64,000 bases of DNA from Chamaea fasciata (GCA_029207755.1 JARCOQ010000014.1:20308410-20372409); one strand, 5' to 3'; shown: positions 23,522 to 37,200, counted from the first letter of the stretch. Translations and numbers: made by a program. The notes: generated from the letters alone by a model not told the origin.

Positions 23522-26417
23522 TTGTAGGAGACATTGGGCACTCCAAGGACAGTTAGGGTTCCAGCTTCTGACAGCTTGGTTCTGGGAGTTATGTGCACTG
23601 TTCAGAATTCTAAGTGGCAGAAGCCCACTCCCGGGCACAGAGCTCTGTGCAGGAACTGTGGGTCTTTTCTGTGGGAAACTAAACTCACCCCTCCAAGTTC
23701 CTGATGTCAGTTTGCATGGGGTGCTTGGCAGTCTAAGGGCAGCTAGGGTTTCAGCTTCATGGCAGCTTGGTTGTGGCAGTAAGTACACTGTTCAGAATTC
23801 TAAGTGGCAGAAGCCCACTCCCGGGCACAGAGCTCTGTGCAGGAACAGTGGCTCTCTTCTGTGGGAAGCTATACTCACCGACTAAGTTCCTAATGTCAGG
23901 CTGTAGGAGACATTGGGCACTCGCAGGACAGTTAGGGTTCCAGCTTCTGACAGCTTGGTTCTGGGAGTTATGTGCACTGTTCAGAATTCTAAGTGGCAGA
24001 AGCCCACTCCCGGGCACAGAGCTCTGTGCAGGAACATTGGCTCTCTTCTGTGGGTAGCTATACTCACCGACTAAGTTCCTAATGTCAGGTTGTAGGAGAC
24101 ATTGGGCTCTCGCAGGACACTTAGCGTTCCAGCTTCTGGGAGCTTGTATATGGGAGAAGTGCAGCAGTGTTCAGAATTCTAAGTGGCAGAAGCCCACTCC
24201 GGGGCACAGAGCTCTGTGCAGGAACTGTGGGTCTTTTCTGTGGGAAACTAAACTCCCCCAAGCAGGTTCCTGATGTCAGGCTGTAGGAGACATTTGGCGC
24301 TCCAAGGCCAGTAAGGGTTCCAGCTTCTGGATGCTTGGATCTGGCAGAAGTCCTGTGCTGAACTTATTTTTATCAGTTAGCAGCGCACTCCGTGGCCGAG
24401 AGTTCTGTGCAGGAACGGTGGGTCTTTTCTGTGGAAAGCTAAACTCACCCCTCCAAGTTCCTGATGTCAGTTTGCAGGGGGTGTTTGGCAGTCTAAGGGC
24501 AGCTAGGGTTTCAGCTTCATGGCAGCTTGGTTGTGGGAGTAAGTACACTGTTCAGAGTTCTAAGTGGCAGAAGCCCACTCTGGGGCACAGAGCTCTGTGC
24601 AGGAACAGTGGCTCTCTTCTGTGGGAAGCTAAACTCACCCCCTGAAGTTCCTGATGTCAGGCTGTAGGAGACATTTGGCACTCCAAGGCCAGTAAGGGTT
24701 CCAACTTCTGGGAGATTGGTTATGGGAGAAGCGCAGCAGTGTTCTGAATTGCAAGTGGCAGAAGCCCACTCCCGGGCACAGAGCTCTGTGCAGGAACGGT
24801 GGGTCTCTTCTGTGGGAAGTTAAACTCACCCCTCCAAGTTCCTGATGTCAGTTTGCAGGGGGTGTTTGGCAGTCTAAGGGCAGCTAGGGTTTCAGCTTCA
24901 TGGCAGCTTGGTTGTGGCAGTAAGTACACTGTTCAGAATTCTAAGTGGCAGAAGCCCACTCCCGGGTCCAGAGCTCTGTGCAGGAACAGTGGCTCTCTTC
25001 TGTGGGAAGCTATACTCACCGACTAAGTTCCTAATGTCAGGCTGTAGGAGACATTGGGCACTCCAAGGACAGTTAGGGTTCCAGCTTTTGGATGCTTGGA
25101 TCTGGCAGATGTCCTGTGCTGAACTTATTTTTTTCAGTTCGCAGCCCACTGCGTCGCCGGTAGTTCTGTGCAGGAACGGTGGGTCTTTTCTGTGGAAAGC
25201 TAAACTCACCCCTCCAAGTTCCTGATGTCAGTTTGCAGGGGGTGTTTGGCAGTCTAAGGGCAGCTAGGGTTTCGGCTTCATGGCAGCGTGGTTGTGGGAG
25301 TAAGTACACTGTTCAGAATTCTAAGTGGCAGAAGCCCACTCCCGGGCACAGAGCTCTGTGCAGGAACAGTGGCTCTCTTCTGTGGGAAGCTATACTCACC
25401 GACTAAGTTCGTGATGTCAGGCTATAGGAGACATTTGGCGGTCCAAGGCCAGTTAGGGTTCCAGCTTCTGGATGCTTGGATCTGGCAGAAGTCCTGTGCT
25501 GAACTTATTTTTATCAGTTAGCAGCCCACTCCGTGGCCGAGAGTTCTGTGCAGGAACGGTGGGTCTTTTCTGTGGGAAGCTATACTCACCGACTAAGTTC
25601 CTAATGTCAGGTTGTAGGAGACATTGGGCACTCCAAGGACAGTTAGGGTTCCAGCTTCTGACAGCTTGGTTTTGGGAGTAATGTGCACTGTTCAGAATTC
25701 TAAGTGGCAGAAGCCCACTCCCGGGCACAGAGCTCTGTGCAGGAACTGTGGGTCTTTTCTGTGGGAAGCTAAACTCACCCCAGCAGGTTCCTGATGTCAG
25801 GCTGTAGGAGACATTTGGCGCTCCAAGGCCAGTTAGGGTTCCAGCTTCTGGATGCTTGGATCTGGCAGAAGTCCTGTGCTGAACTTATTTTTATCAGTTA
25901 GCAGCCCACTCCGTGGCCGAGAGTTCTGTGCAGGAACATTGGCTCTCTTCTGTGGGAAGCTAAACTCACCCCTCCAAGTTCCTGATGTCAGTTTGCAGGG
26001 GGTGTTTGGCAGTCTAAGGGCAGCTAGGGTTTCAGCTTCATGGCAGCTTGGTTGTGGGAGTAAGTACACTGTTCAGAATTCTAAGTGGCAGAAGCCCACT
26101 CCCGGGCACAGAGCTCTGTGCAGGAACGGTGGATCTCTTCTGTGGGAAGCTATACTCACCGACTAAGTTCCTAATGTCAGGTTGTAGGAGACATTGGGCA
26201 CTCCAAGGACAGTTAGGGTTCCAGCTTCTGACAGCTTGGTTCTGGGAGTAATGTGCACTGTTCAGAATTCTAAGTGGCAGAAGCCCACTCCGGGGCACAG
26301 AGCTCTGTGCAGGAACTGTGGGTCTTTTCTGTGGGAAACTAAACTCACCCCAGCAGGTTCCTGATGTCAGGCTGTAGGAGCCATTTGGCACTCCAAGGCC
26401 AGTAAGGGTTCCAGGTT
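23522..26417 (+). repeat. Patchwork of left-domain segments
   Basis: This stretch is a mosaic of short matches. About 23,363-23,880 follows 15,192-15,710; about 24,635-25,100 follows 9,431-9,900 including an E monomer (shift 15,204 bp); about 25,200-26,127 follows 4,674-5,601 (shift 20,526 bp). It then joins the 7-monomer tandem repeat. Monomer register is kept throughout, so the joins are homologous. Confidence 0.75.
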
Positions 26418-27747
26418 CTGGATGCTTGGATCTGGCAGAAGTCCTGTGCTGAACTTATTTTTATCAGTTAGCAGCGCACTCCGTGGCCGAGAGTTCTGTG
26501 CAGGAACGGTGGGTCTTTTCTGTGGAAAGCTAAACTCACCCCTCCAAGTTCCTGATGTCAGTTTGCAGGGGGTGTTTGGCAGTCTAAGGGCAGCTAGGGT
26601 TTCAGCTTCATGGCAGCTTGGTTGTGGGAGTAAGTACACTGTTCAAAATTCTAAGTGGCAGAAGCCCACTCCTGGACACAGAGCTCTGTGCAGGAACGGT
26701 GGGTCTTTTCTGTGGGAAGCTATACTCACCGACTAAGTTCCTAATGTCAGGCTGTAGGAGACATTGGGCACTCCAAGGACAGTTAGGGTTCCAGCTTTTG
26801 GATGCTTGGATCTGGCAGATGTCCTGTGCTGAACTTATTTTTTTAAGTTCGCAGCCCACTGCGTGGCCGGTAGTTCTGTGCAGGAACGGTGGGTCTTTTC
26901 TGTGGAAAGCTAAACTCACCCCTCCAAGTTCCTGATGTCAGTTTGCAGGGGGTGTTTGGCAGTCTAAGGGCAGCTAGGGTTTCAGCTTCATGGCAGCTTG
27001 GTTGTGGGAGTAAGTACACTGTTCAGAATTCTAAGTGGCAGAAGCCCACTCCCGGGCACAGAGCTCTGTGCAGGAACAGTGGCTCTCTTCTGTGGGAAGC
27101 TATACTCACCGACTAAGTTCGTGATGTCAGGCTGTAGGAGACATTTGGCGCTCCAAGGCCAGTTAGGGTTCCAGGTTCTGGATGCTTGGATCTGGCAGAA
27201 GTCCTGTGCTGAACTTATTTTTATCAGTTAGCAGCCCACTCCGTGGCCGAGAGTTCTGTGCAGGAACGGTGGGTCTTTTCTGTGGGAAGCTATACTCACT
27301 GACTAAGTTCCTAATGTCAGGTTGTAGGAGACATTGGGCACTCCAAGGACAGTTAGGGTTCCAGCTTCTGGGAGCTTGGCTATGGGAGAAGTGCAGCAGT
27401 GTTCAGAATTCTAAGTGGCAGAAGCCCACTCCCGGGCACAGAGCTCTGTGCAGGAACAGTGGCTCTCTTCTGTGGGAAGCTATACTCACCGACTAAGTTC
27501 CTAATGTCAGGTTGTAGGAGACATTGGGCACTCCAAGGACAGTTAGGGTTCCAGCTTCTGACAGCTTGGTTCTGGGAGTAATGTGCACTGTTCAGAATTC
27601 TAAGTGGCAGAAGCCCACTCCGGGGCACAGAGCTCTGTGCAGGAACTGTGGGTCTTTTCTGTGGGAAACTAAACTCACCCCAGCAGGTTCCTGATGTCAG
27701 GCTGTAGGAGCCATTTGGCACTCCAAGGCCAGTAAGGGTTCCAGGTT
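26418..27747 (+). repeat. 7-monomer unit, tandem copy 1
   Basis: This 1,330-bp unit has the order A-B-A-B-A-C-D. It repeats directly at 27,748-29,077 and corresponds to 1-1,330. The periodicity extends from about 26,140 to 29,332. Differences I noticed from the next copy include 26,645 (TTCAAAATTC) and CAGTGGCTC against CAGTGCCTC near 28,790. Both begin after CCAGGTTCTGG, a rare variant of CCAGCTTCTGG. Confidence 0.87.
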
Positions 27748-29077
27748 CTGGATGCTTGGATCTGGCAGAAGTCCTGTGCTGAACTTATTTTTATCAGTTA
27801 GCAGCGCACTCCGTGGCCGAGAGTTCTGTGCAGGAACGGTGGGTCTTTTCTGTGGAAAGCTAAACTCACCCCTCCAAGTTCCTGATGTCAGTTTGCAGGG
27901 GGTGTTTGGCAGTCTAAGGGCAGCTAGGGTTTCAGCTTCATGGCAGCTTGGTTGTGGGAGTAAGTACACTGTTCAGAATTCTAAGTGGCAGAAGCCCACT
28001 CCTGGACACAGAGCTCTGTGCAGGAACGGTGGGTCTTTTCTGTGGGAAGCTATACTCACCGACTAAGTTCCTAATGTCAGGCTGTAGGAGACATTGGGCA
28101 CTCCAAGGACAGTTAGGGTTCCAGCTTTTGGATGCTTGGATCTGGCAGATGTCCTGTGCTGAACTTATTTTTTTAAGTTCGCAGCCCACTGCGTGGCCGG
28201 TAGTTCTGTGCAGGAACGGTGGGTCTTTTCTGTGGAAAGCTAAACTCACCCCTCCAAGTTCCTGATGTCAGTTTGCAGGGGGTGTTTGGCAGTCTAAGGG
28301 CAGCTAGGGTTTCAGCTTCATGGCAGCTTGGTTGTGGGAGTAAGTACACTGTTCAGAATTCTAAGTGGCAGAAGCCCACTCCCGGGCACAGAGCTCTGTG
28401 CAGGAACAGTGGCTCTCTTCTGTGGGAAGCTATACTCACCGACTAAGTTCGTGATGTCAGGCTGTAGGAGACATTTGGCGCTCCAAGGCCAGTTAGGGTT
28501 CCAGGTTCTGGATGCTTGGATCTGGCAGAAGTCCTGTGCTGAACTTATTTTTATCAGTTAGCAGCCCACTCCGTGGCCGAGAGTTCTGTGCAGGAACGGT
28601 GGGTCTTTTCTGTGGGAAGCTATACTCACTGACTAAGTTCCTAATGTCAGGTTGTAGGAGACATTGGGCACTCCAAGGACAGTTAGGGTTCCAGCTTCTG
28701 GGAGCTTGGCTATGGGAGAAGTGCAGCAGTGTTCAGAATTCTAAGTGGCAGAAGCCCACTCCCGGGCACAGAGCTCTGTGCAGGAACAGTGCCTCTCTTC
28801 TGTGGGAAGCTATACTCACCGACTAAGTTCCTAATGTCAGGTTGTAGGAGACATTGGGCACTCCAAGGACAGTTAGGGTTCCAGCTTCTGACAGCTTGGT
28901 TCTGGGAGTAATGTGCACTGTTCAGAATTCTAAGTGGCAGAAGCCCACTCCGGGGCACAGAGCTCTGTGCAGGAACTGTGGGTCTTTTCTGTGGGAAACT
29001 AAACTCACCCCAGCAGGTTCCTGATGTCAGGCTGTAGGAGCCATTTGGCACTCCAAGGCCAGTAAGGGTTCCAGCTT
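27748..29077 (+). repeat. 7-monomer unit, tandem copy 2
   Basis: This second 1,330-bp A-B-A-B-A-C-D copy is at the same time the start of copy 2 of the large duplication. It is identical to 1-1,330 except for one noticed base (1,317 T against 29,064 A). Confidence 0.87.
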
Positions 29078-30027
29078 CTGGATGCTTGGATCTGGCAGAA
29101 GTCCTGTGCTGAACTTATTTTTATCAGTTAGCAGCGCACTCCGTGGCCGAGAGTTCTGTGCAGGAACGGTGGGTCTTTTCTGTGGAAAGCTAAACTCACC
29201 CCTCCAAGTTCCTGATGTCAGTTTGCAGGGGGTGTTTGGCAGTCTAAGGGCAGCTAGGGTTTCAGCTTCATGGCAGCTTGGTTGTGGGAGTAAGTACACT
29301 GTTCAGAATTCTAAGTGGCAGAAGCCCACTCCGGGACACAGAGCTCTGTGCAGGAACAGTGGCTCTCTTCTGTGGGAAGCTATACTCACCGACTAAGTTC
29401 CTAATGTCAGGTTGTAGGAGACATTGGGCACTCGCAGGACAGTTAGGGTTCCAGCTTTTGGATGCTTGGATCTGGCAGAAGTCCTGTGCAGAACTTATTT
29501 TTTTCAGTTTGCAGCCCACTCCGTGGCCGAGAGTTCTGTGCAGGAACGATGGGTCTCTTCTGTGGGAAGCTATACTCACCGAGTAAGTTCCTGATGTCAG
29601 TTTGCAGAAGGTGTTTGGCAGTCTAAGGGCAGCTAGGGTTTCAGCTTCTGGCAGCTTGGTTCTGGGAGTAATGTGCACTGTTCAGAATTCTAAGTGGCAG
29701 AAGCCCACTCCCGAACACAGAGCTCTGTGCAGGAACGGTGGGTCTTTTCTGTGGGAACCTAAACTAACCCCAGCAGGCTCCTGATGTCAGTTTATGGGAT
29801 GGATTTGGCACTCCAAGGACAGTTAGGGTTCCAGGATCTGGGAGCTTGGATCTGGCAGATGTCCTGTGCTGAACTTAATTTTATCAGGTAGCAGCCCACT
29901 CCAGGGCAGAGAGCTCTGTGTAGGAACAATGGGTCTCTTCTGTGGGAAGCTAAACTCACCCCCTAAGTTCCTAATGTCAGGTCGTAGGAGACATTTGGCA
30001 CTCCAAGGACAGTTAGGGTTCCAGCCT

Positions 30028-30789
30028 CTGGGAGCTTGGATATGGGAGAAGTGCAGCAGTGTTCCGAATTGAAAGTGGCAGAAGCCCACTCCGGGACACA
30101 GAGCTCTGTGCAGGAACGGTGGCCGCTTTTCTGGGGAAAGTAAATATACCTCTCTGGTTCAGATTGTCAGTTTTAAGGAGCCATTTGGCAGTCCAAGGGG
30201 AGCCAGGCTTCCAGCTTCTGGGAGCTTGGTTCTGGGAGTAATGTGCACTGTTCAGAATTCTAAGTGGCAGAAGCCCACTCCCGAACACAGAGCTCTGTGC
30301 AGGAACGGTGGGTCTTTTCTGTGGGAAACTTAACTCCCCCCATAAGTCTCCTGATGTCAGTTTATGGGATGGATTTGGCACTCCAAGGACAGTTAGGGTT
30401 CCAGCTTCTGGGAGCTTGGATCTGGCAGATGTCCTGTGCTGAACCTAATTTTATCAGTTAGCAGCCCACTCTGGGGCACAGAGCTCTGTGCAGGAACAGT
30501 GGCTCTCTTCTGTGGGAAACTAAACTCACCCCCCGAAGTTCCTAATGTCAGGTTGTAGGAGACATTTGGCACTCGCAGGACAGTTAGGGTTCCAGCTTCT
30601 GACAGCTTGGATATGGGAGAAGTGCAGCAGTGTTCAGAATTCTAAGTGGCAGAAGCCCACTCCGGGGCACAGTGCTCTGTGCAGGAACGGTGGGTCTTTT
30701 CTGTGGAAAGCTAAACTCACCCCTCCAAGTTCCTGATGTCAGTTTGCAGGGGGTGTTTGGCAGTCTAAGGGCAGCTAGCGTTTCAGCTT
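30028..30789 (+). repeat. U block, copy 6 of 7
   Basis: This is the counterpart of copy 1 in the large duplication, at a shift of 27,747 bp. It lies 8,171 bp (43 monomers) after copy 5. Confidence 0.85.
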
Positions 30790-31162
30790 CATGGCAGCTT
30801 GGTTGTGGGAGTAAGTACACTGTTCAGAATTCTAAGTGGCAGAAGCCCACTCTGGGGCACAGAGCTCTGTGCAGGAACACTGGCTCTCTTCTGTGGGAAG
30901 CTAAACTCACCGACTAAGTTCCTAATGTCAGGTTGTAGGAGACATTGGGCACTCCAAGGACAGTAAGGGTTCCAGCTTCTGGGAGCTTGGATATGGGAGA
31001 AGTGCAGCAGTGTTCAGAATTCTAAGTGGCAGAAGCCCACTCCCGGGCACAGAGCTCTGTGTAGGAACGGTGGGTCTTTTCTGTGGGAAGCTAAACTCAC
31101 CCCAGCAGGTTCCTGATGTCAGGCTGTAGGAGACATTTGACACTCCAAGGACAGTAAGGGTA

Positions 31163-31186
31163 CCAGATCCTGGATGCAGGATCTGG
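31163..31186. repeat. Perfect 10-bp inverted repeat, copy 3
   Basis: Same hairpin as at 3,416, inherited through the large duplication (shift 27,747 bp). Homologous A monomers elsewhere, for example near 8,355 and 34,581, have the ordinary non-palindromic form. Confidence 0.88.
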
Positions 31187-33447
31187 CAGAAGTCCTGTGC
31201 TGAACTTATTTTTATCAGTTCGCAGCCCACTCTGTGGCCGAGAGTTCTGTGCAGGAACGGTGGGTCTTTTCTGTGGAAAGCTAAACTCACCCCTCCAAGT
31301 TCCTGATGTCAGTTTGCAGGGGGTGTTTGGCAGTCTAAGGGCAGCTAGGGTTTCAGCTTCATGGCAGCTTGGTTGTGGGAGTAAGTACACTGTTCAGAAT
31401 TCTAAGTGGCAGAAGCCCACTCCTGGACACAGAGCTCTGTGCAGGAACGGTGGGTCTTTTCTGTGGGAAGCTATACTCACCGACTAAGTTCCTAATGTCA
31501 GGTTGTAGGAGACATTGGGCACTCGCAGGACACTTAGCGTTCCAGCTTCTGGGAGCTTGGATATGGGAGAAGTGCAGCAGTGTTCAGAATTGTAAGTGGC
31601 AGAAGCCCACTCCCGGGCACAGAGCTCTGTGCAGGAACAGTGGCTCTCTTCTGTGGGAAGCTAAACTCACCCCCTAAGTTCCTAATGTCAGGCTGTAGGA
31701 GACATTGGGCACTCGCAGGACAGTTAGGGTTCCAGCTTCTGACAGCTTGGTTCTGGGAGTTATGTGCACTGTTCAGAATTCTAAGTGGCAGAAGCCCACT
31801 CCCGGGCACAGAGCTCTGTGCAGGAACAGTGCCTCTCTTCTGTGGGAAGCTATACTCACCGACTAAGTTCGTGATGTCAGGCTGTAGGAGACATTTGGCG
31901 CTCCAAGGCCAGTTAGGGTTCCAGCTTCTGGATGCTTGGATCTGGCAGAAGTCCTGTGCTGAACTTATTTTTATCAGTTAGCAGCGCACTCCGTGGCCGA
32001 GAGTTCTGTGCAGGAACGGTGGGTCTTTCTGTGGAAAGCTAAACTCACCCCTCCAAGTTCCTGATGTCAGTTTGCAGGGGGTGTTTGGCAGTCTAAGGGC
32101 AGCTAGGGTTTCAGCTTCATGGCAGCTTGGTTGTGGGAGTGAGTACACTGTTCAGAATTCTAAGTGGCAGAAGCCCACTCCCGGGTACAGAGCTCTGTGC
32201 AGGAACAGTGGCTCTCTTCTGTGGGAAGCTATACTCACCGACTAAGTTCCTAATGTCAGGTTGTAGGAGACATTGGGCACTCGCAGGACAGTTAGGGTTC
32301 GAGCTTTTGGATGCTTGGATCTGGCAGAAGTCCTGTGCAGAACTTATTTTTATCAGTTAGCAGCGCACTCCGTGGCCGAGAGTTCTGTGCAGGAACGGTG
32401 GGTCTTTTCTGTGGAAAGCTAAACTCACCCCTCCAAGTTCCTGATGTCAGTTTGCAGGGGGTGTTTGGCAGTCTAAGGGCAGCTAGGGTTTCAGCTTCAT
32501 GGCAGCTTGGTTGTGGGAGTAAGTACACTGTTCAGAATTCTAAGTGGCAGAAGCCCACTCCGGGACACAGAGCTCTGTGCAGGAGCTGTGGGTCTCTTCT
32601 GTGGGAAGCTAAACTCACCCCCCGAAGTTCCTAATGTCAGGTTGTAGGAGACATTGGGCACTCGCAGGACAGTTAGGGTTCCAGCTTCTGGGAGCTTGGC
32701 TATGGGAGAAGTGCAGCAGTGTTCAGAATTCTAAGTGGCAGAAGCCCACTTCCGGGCACAGAACTCTGTGCAGGAACAGTGGCTCTCTTCTGTGGGAAGC
32801 TATACTCACCCCCTAAGTTCCTAATGTCAGTTTGTTGGAGACATTGGGCACTCCAAGGACAGTTAGCGTTCCAACTTCTTACAGCTTGGTTCTGGGAGTA
32901 ATGTGCACTGTTCAGAATTCTAAGTGGCAGAAGCCCACTCCCGGGCACAGAGCTCTGTGCAGGAACTGTGGGTCTTTTCTGTGGGAAACAAAACTCACCC
33001 CAGCAGGTTCCTGATGTCAGGCTGTAGGAGACATTTGGCGCTCCAAGGCCAGTAAGGGTTCCAGCTTCTTGATGGTTGGATCTGGCAGAAGTCCTGTGCT
33101 GAACTTATTTTTATCAGTTAGCAGCGCACTCCGTGGCCGAGAGTTCTGTGCAGGAACGGTGGGTTTTTTCTGTGGAAAGCTATACTCACCGACTAAGTTC
33201 CTAATGTCAGGTTGTAGGAGACATTGGGCACTCGCAGGACAGTTAGGGTTCCAGCTTCTGGGAGCTTGGCTATGGGAGAAGTGCAGCAGTGTTCAGAATT
33301 CTAAGTGGCAGAAGCCCACTCCCGGGCACAGAGCTCTGTGCAGGAACAGTGGCTCTCTTCTGTGGGAAGCTATACTCACCGACTAAGTTCCTAATGTCAG
33401 GTTGTAGGAGACATTGGGCACTCCAAGGACAGTTAGGGTTCCAGCCT

Positions 33448-34209
33448 CTGGGAGCTTGGATATGGGAGAAGTGCAGCAGTGTTCCGAATTGAAAGTGGCA
33501 GAAGCCCACTCCGGGACACAGAGCTCTGTGCAGGAACGGTGGCCGCTTTTCTGGGGAAAGTAAATATACCTCTCTGGTTCAGATTGTCAGTTTTAAGGAG
33601 CCATTTGGCAGTCCAAGGGGAGCCAGGCTTCCAGCTTCTGGGAGCTTGGTTCTGGGAGTAATGTGCACTGTTCAGAATTCTAAGTGGCAGAAGCCCACTC
33701 CCGAACACAGAGCTCTGTGCAGGAACGGTGGGTCTTTTCTGTGGGAAACTTAACTCCCCCCATAAGTCTCCTGATGTCAGTTTATGGGATGGATTTGGCA
33801 CTCCAAGGACAGTTAGGGTTCCAGCTTCTGGGAGCTTGGATCTGGCAGATGTCCTGTGCTGAACCTAATTTTATCAGTTAGCAGCCCACTCTGGGGCACA
33901 GAGCTCTGTGCAGGAACAGTGGCTCTCTTCTGTGGGAAACTAAACTCACCCCCCGAAGTTCCTAATGTCAGGTTGTAGGAGACATTTGGCACTCGCAGGA
34001 CAGTTAGGGTTCCAGCTTCTGACAGCTTGGATATGGGAGAAGTGCAGCAGTGTTCAGAATTCTAAGTGGCAGAAGCCCACTCCGGGGCACAGTGCTCTGT
34101 GCAGGAACGGTGGGTCTTTTCTGTGGAAAGCTAAACTCACCCCTCCAAGTTCCTGATGTCAGTTTGCAGGGGGTGTTTGGCAGTCTAAGGGCAGCTAGCG
34201 TTTCAGCTT
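33448..34209 (+). repeat. U block, copy 7 of 7
   Basis: This is the counterpart of copy 2 in the large duplication, at a shift of 26,226 bp. It lies 3,420 bp (18 monomers) after copy 6. It is the last U block; none occurs in the remaining 30 kb. Confidence 0.85.
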
Positions 34210-37200
34210 CATGGCAGCTTGGTTGTGGGAGTAAGTACACTGTTCAGAATTCTAAGTGGCAGAAGCCCACTCTGGGGCACAGAGCTCTGTGCAGGAACAC
34301 TGGCTCTCTTCTGTGGGAAGCTATACTCACCCCCTAAGTTCCTAATGGCAGGTTGTAGGAGACATTGGGCACTCCAAGGACAGTAAGGGTTCCAGCTTCT
34401 GGGAGCTTGGATATGGGAGAAGTGCAGCAGTGTTCAGAATTCTAAGTGGCAGAAGCCCACTCCCGGGCACAGAGCTCTGTGCAGGAACTGTGGGTCTTTT
34501 CTGTGGGAAGCTAAACTCACCCCAGCAGGTTCCTGATGTCAGGCTGTAGGAGACATTTGACACTCCAAGGACAGTAAGGGTTCCAGCTTCTGGATGCTTG
34601 GATCTGGCAGAAGTCCTATGCTGAACTTATTTTTATCAGTTAGCAGCCCACTCCGTTGCCGATAGTTCTGTGCAGGAACGGTGGGTCTTTTCTGTGGAAA
34701 GCTAAACTCACCCCTCCAAGTTCCTGATGTCAGTTTGCAGGGGGTGTTTGGCAGTCTAAGGGCAGCTAGGGTTTCAGCTTCATGGCAGCTTGGTTGTGGG
34801 AGTGAGTACACTGTTCAGAATTCTCAGCGGCAGAAGCCCACTCCCGGGCACAGAGCTCTGTGCAGGAACAGTGGCTCTCTTCTGTGGGAAGCTAAACTCA
34901 CCCCCTAAGTTCCTGATGTCAGGTTGTAGGAGACATTGGGCACTCGCAGGACAGTTAGGGTTCCAGCTTCTGACAGCTTGGTTCTGGGAGTTATGTGCAC
35001 TGTTCAGAATTCTAAGTGGCAGAAGCCCACTCCCGGGCACAGAGCTCTGTGCAGGAACATTGGCTCTCTTCTGTGGGAAGCTATACTCACCGACTAAGTT
35101 CCTAATGTCAGGCTGTAGGAGACATTGGGCACTCCAAGGGCAGTAAGGGTTCCAGCTTCTGGATGCTTGGATCTGGCAGAAGTCCTGTGCTGAACTTATT
35201 TTTATCAGTTAGCAGCCCACTCCGTGGCCGAGAGTTCTGTGTAGGAACGGTGGGTCTTTTCTGTGGGAAGCTATACTCACCGACTAAGTTCCTAATGTCA
35301 GGTTGTAGGAGACATTGGGCACTCGCAGGACACTTAGCGTTCCAGTTTCTGGGAGCTTGGATATGGGAGAAGTGCAGCAGTGTTCAGAATTCTAAGTGGC
35401 AGAAGCCCACTCCGGGGCACAGAGCTCTGTGCAGGAACGGTGGGTCTTTTCTGTGGAAAGCTAAACTCACCCCTCCACGTTCCTGATGTCAGTTTGCAGG
35501 GGGTGTTTGGCAGTCTAAGGGCAGCTAGGGTTTCAGCTTCATGGCAGCTTGGTTGTGGGAGTAAGTACACTGTTCAGAGTTCTAAGTGGCAGAAGGCCAC
35601 TCTGGGGCACAGAGCTCTGTGCAGGAACTGTGGGTCTTTTCTGTGGGAAACTAAACTCACCCCAGCAGGTTCCTGATGTCAGGCTGTAGGAGACATTTGG
35701 CACTCCAAGGCCAGTAAGGGTTCCAACTTCTGGGAGATTGGTTATGGGAGAAGCGCAGCAGTGTTCTGAATTGCAAGTGGCAGAAGCCCACTCCCGGGCA
35801 CAGAGCTCTGTGCAGGAACGGTGGATCTCTTCTGTGGGAAGTTAAACTCACCCCTCCAAGTTCCTGATGTCAGTTTGCAGGGGGTGTTTGGCAGTCTAAG
35901 GGCAGCTAGCGTTTCAGCTTCATGGCAGCTTGGTTGTGGGAGTAAGTACACTGTTCAGAATTCTAAGTGGCAGAAGCCCAGTCCCGGGCACAGAGCTCTG
36001 TGCAGGAACAGTGGCTCTCTTCTGTGGGAAGCTATACTCACCGACTAAGTTCCTAATGTCAGGCTGTAGGAGACATTGGGCACTCCAAGGCCAGTAAGGG
36101 TTCCAGCTTTTGGATGCTTGGATCTGGCAGATGTCCTGTGCTGAACTTATTTTTATCAGTTAGCAGCCCACTCCGTGGCCGAGAGTTCTGTGCAGGAACG
36201 GTGGGTCTTTTCTGTGGAAAGCTAAACTCACCCCTCCAAGTTCCTGATGTCAGTTTGCAGGGGGTGTTTGGCAGTCTAAGGGCAGCTAGGGTTTCAGCTT
36301 CATGGCAGCTTGGTTGTGGGAGTAAGTACACTGTTCAGAATTCTAAGTGGCAGAAGCCCACTCCCGGGCACAGAGCCCTGTGCAGGAACAGTGGCTCTCT
36401 TCTGTGGGAAGCTAAACTCACCCTCCGAAGTTCCTAATGTCAGGTCGTAGGAGACATTGGGCACTCGCAGGACAGTTAGGGTTCCAGCTTTTGGATGCTT
36501 GGATCTGGCAGAAGTCCTGTGCAGAACTTATTTTTTTCAGTTCGCAGCCCACTCCGTGGCCGAGAGTTCTGTGCAGGAACGGTGGGTCTTTTCTGTGGAA
36601 AGCTAAACTCACCCCTCCAAGTTCCTGATGTCAGTTTGCAGAAGGTGTTTGGCAGTCTAAGGGCAGCTAGGGTTTCAGCTTCATGGCAGCTTGGTTGTGG
36701 GAGTGAGTACACTGTTCAGAATTCTAAGTGGCAGAAGCCCACTCCGGGACACAGAGCTCTGTGCAGGAACAGTGGCTCTCTTCTGTGGGAAGCTATACTC
36801 ACCGACTAAGTTCCTAATGTCAGGTTGTAGGAGACATTGGGCACTCGCAGGACAGTTTGGGTTCCAGCTTCTGGGAGCTTGGCTATGGGAGAAGTGCAGC
36901 AGTGTTCAGAATTCTAAGTGGCAGAAGCCCACTCCCGGGCACAGAGCTCTGTGCCGGAACAGTGGCTCTCTTCTGTGGGAAGCTATACTCACCCCCTAAG
37001 TTCCTAATGTCAGGTTGTAGGAGACATTGGGCACTCCAAGGACAGTTAGGGTTCCAGCTTCTGACAGCTTGGTTCTGGGAGTAATGTGCACTGTTCAGAA
37101 TTCTAAGTGGCAGAAGCCCACTCCGGGACACAGAGCTCTGTGCAGGAACTGTGGGTTTTTTCTGTGGGAAACTAAACTCACCCCAGCAGGTTCCTGATGT

